DNA of 5,783 nt from assembly GCA_964545665.1 (NCBI GenBank), contig CAZJGF010000095.1, positions 1 to 5,783 on the forward strand, in the 5' to 3' direction. Positions 5,735 to 5,783 of the stretch are shown here, one piece after another; the first letter of the stretch is position 1, and each line of letters begins with the position of its first letter. The notes beneath the pieces are model-generated. The model ran no database searches. It saw only the letters and a program-made list of their open reading frames with translations, and had not been told where the DNA came from. This stretch comes from CAZJGF01 sp964545665. Its GTDB lineage: Bacteria > Chloroflexota > Dehalococcoidia > GIF9 > AB-539-J10. Made by a program: the position numbers and the translations under genes.

Positions 5735-5783
5735 ATGGCGGTGAAGATTGTAACTGACAGTGTTGCTGATTTGCCATCTGACG
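5735..5783 (+). CDS. DegV family protein, N-terminal fragment
   Basis: Only 16 codons are in the window: MAVKIVTDSVADLPSD. This matches the start of DegV-family proteins, in which a K-I-V/I-T-D-S-x-A-D-L-P strand and loop opens the first domain. Family members bind fatty acids; in Firmicutes they (FakB) present them to the kinase FakA for phosphorylation and phospholipid synthesis. Which fatty acid, and whether a FakA partner exists, cannot be seen. In-frame ATGs also occur at 5696 and 5717, after a TAA at 5690-5692. I prefer 5735 because family homology begins directly there, GGGGCAAGA lies just upstream, and the likely transcription start near 5713 excludes 5696. The gene runs off the window. 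Confidence 0.85.
   Translation, partial: MAVKIVTDSVADLPSD

Overview
This is a bacterial chromosomal window with tightly packed housekeeping genes, all on the + strand. The order clpC - free-standing biotinyl domain - radA - ispD, with a rhodanese-like gene upstream and a DegV-family gene downstream, and the presence of the non-mevalonate isoprenoid enzyme IspD, suggest a Chloroflexota (Dehalococcoidia-like) organism. That placement is an inference from remembered gene order and protein style, not a measured result. No phage, transposase, CRISPR array, tRNA or rRNA gene was seen.

Layout. Positions 1-194 hold the 3' end of a rhodanese-like protein gene. Positions 195-763 are mostly non-coding: an inverted repeat around a possible weak promoter, a possible 29-codon ORF with a very good Shine-Dalgarno sequence, a short stretch of palindromic and pyrimidine-rich sequence, and a convincing sigma-70-type promoter (TTGACT, 18-nt spacer, TATAAT) about 40 bases before clpC. 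Then follow clpC (AAA+ unfoldase of the Clp protease), a 73-residue biotin-carrier domain 2 nt behind it, radA (recombination helicase) 18 nt further on, and ispD (MEP-pathway cytidylyltransferase) 15 nt after that. The tight spacing suggests one transcript covering protein quality control, DNA repair, a biotin carrier and isoprenoid synthesis. A 136-base gap with several hairpins and a probable new promoter precedes the start of a DegV-family fatty-acid-binding protein gene, cut by the window end.

The most interesting part is the radA/ispD junction (about 4857-4932). It appears to be built from two different dispersed palindromic repeats placed back to back. The first encodes the last residues and stop of RadA and supplies the ribosome binding site of ispD. 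The second supplies the first codons of IspD (peptide SLRAQRSNL, a familiar by-product of such repeats). No other plausible ispD start exists upstream of the nucleotide-binding motif, so the repeat appears to have been recruited as the working start of an essential-type gene. I did not find a clear novel multi-gene system in this window.
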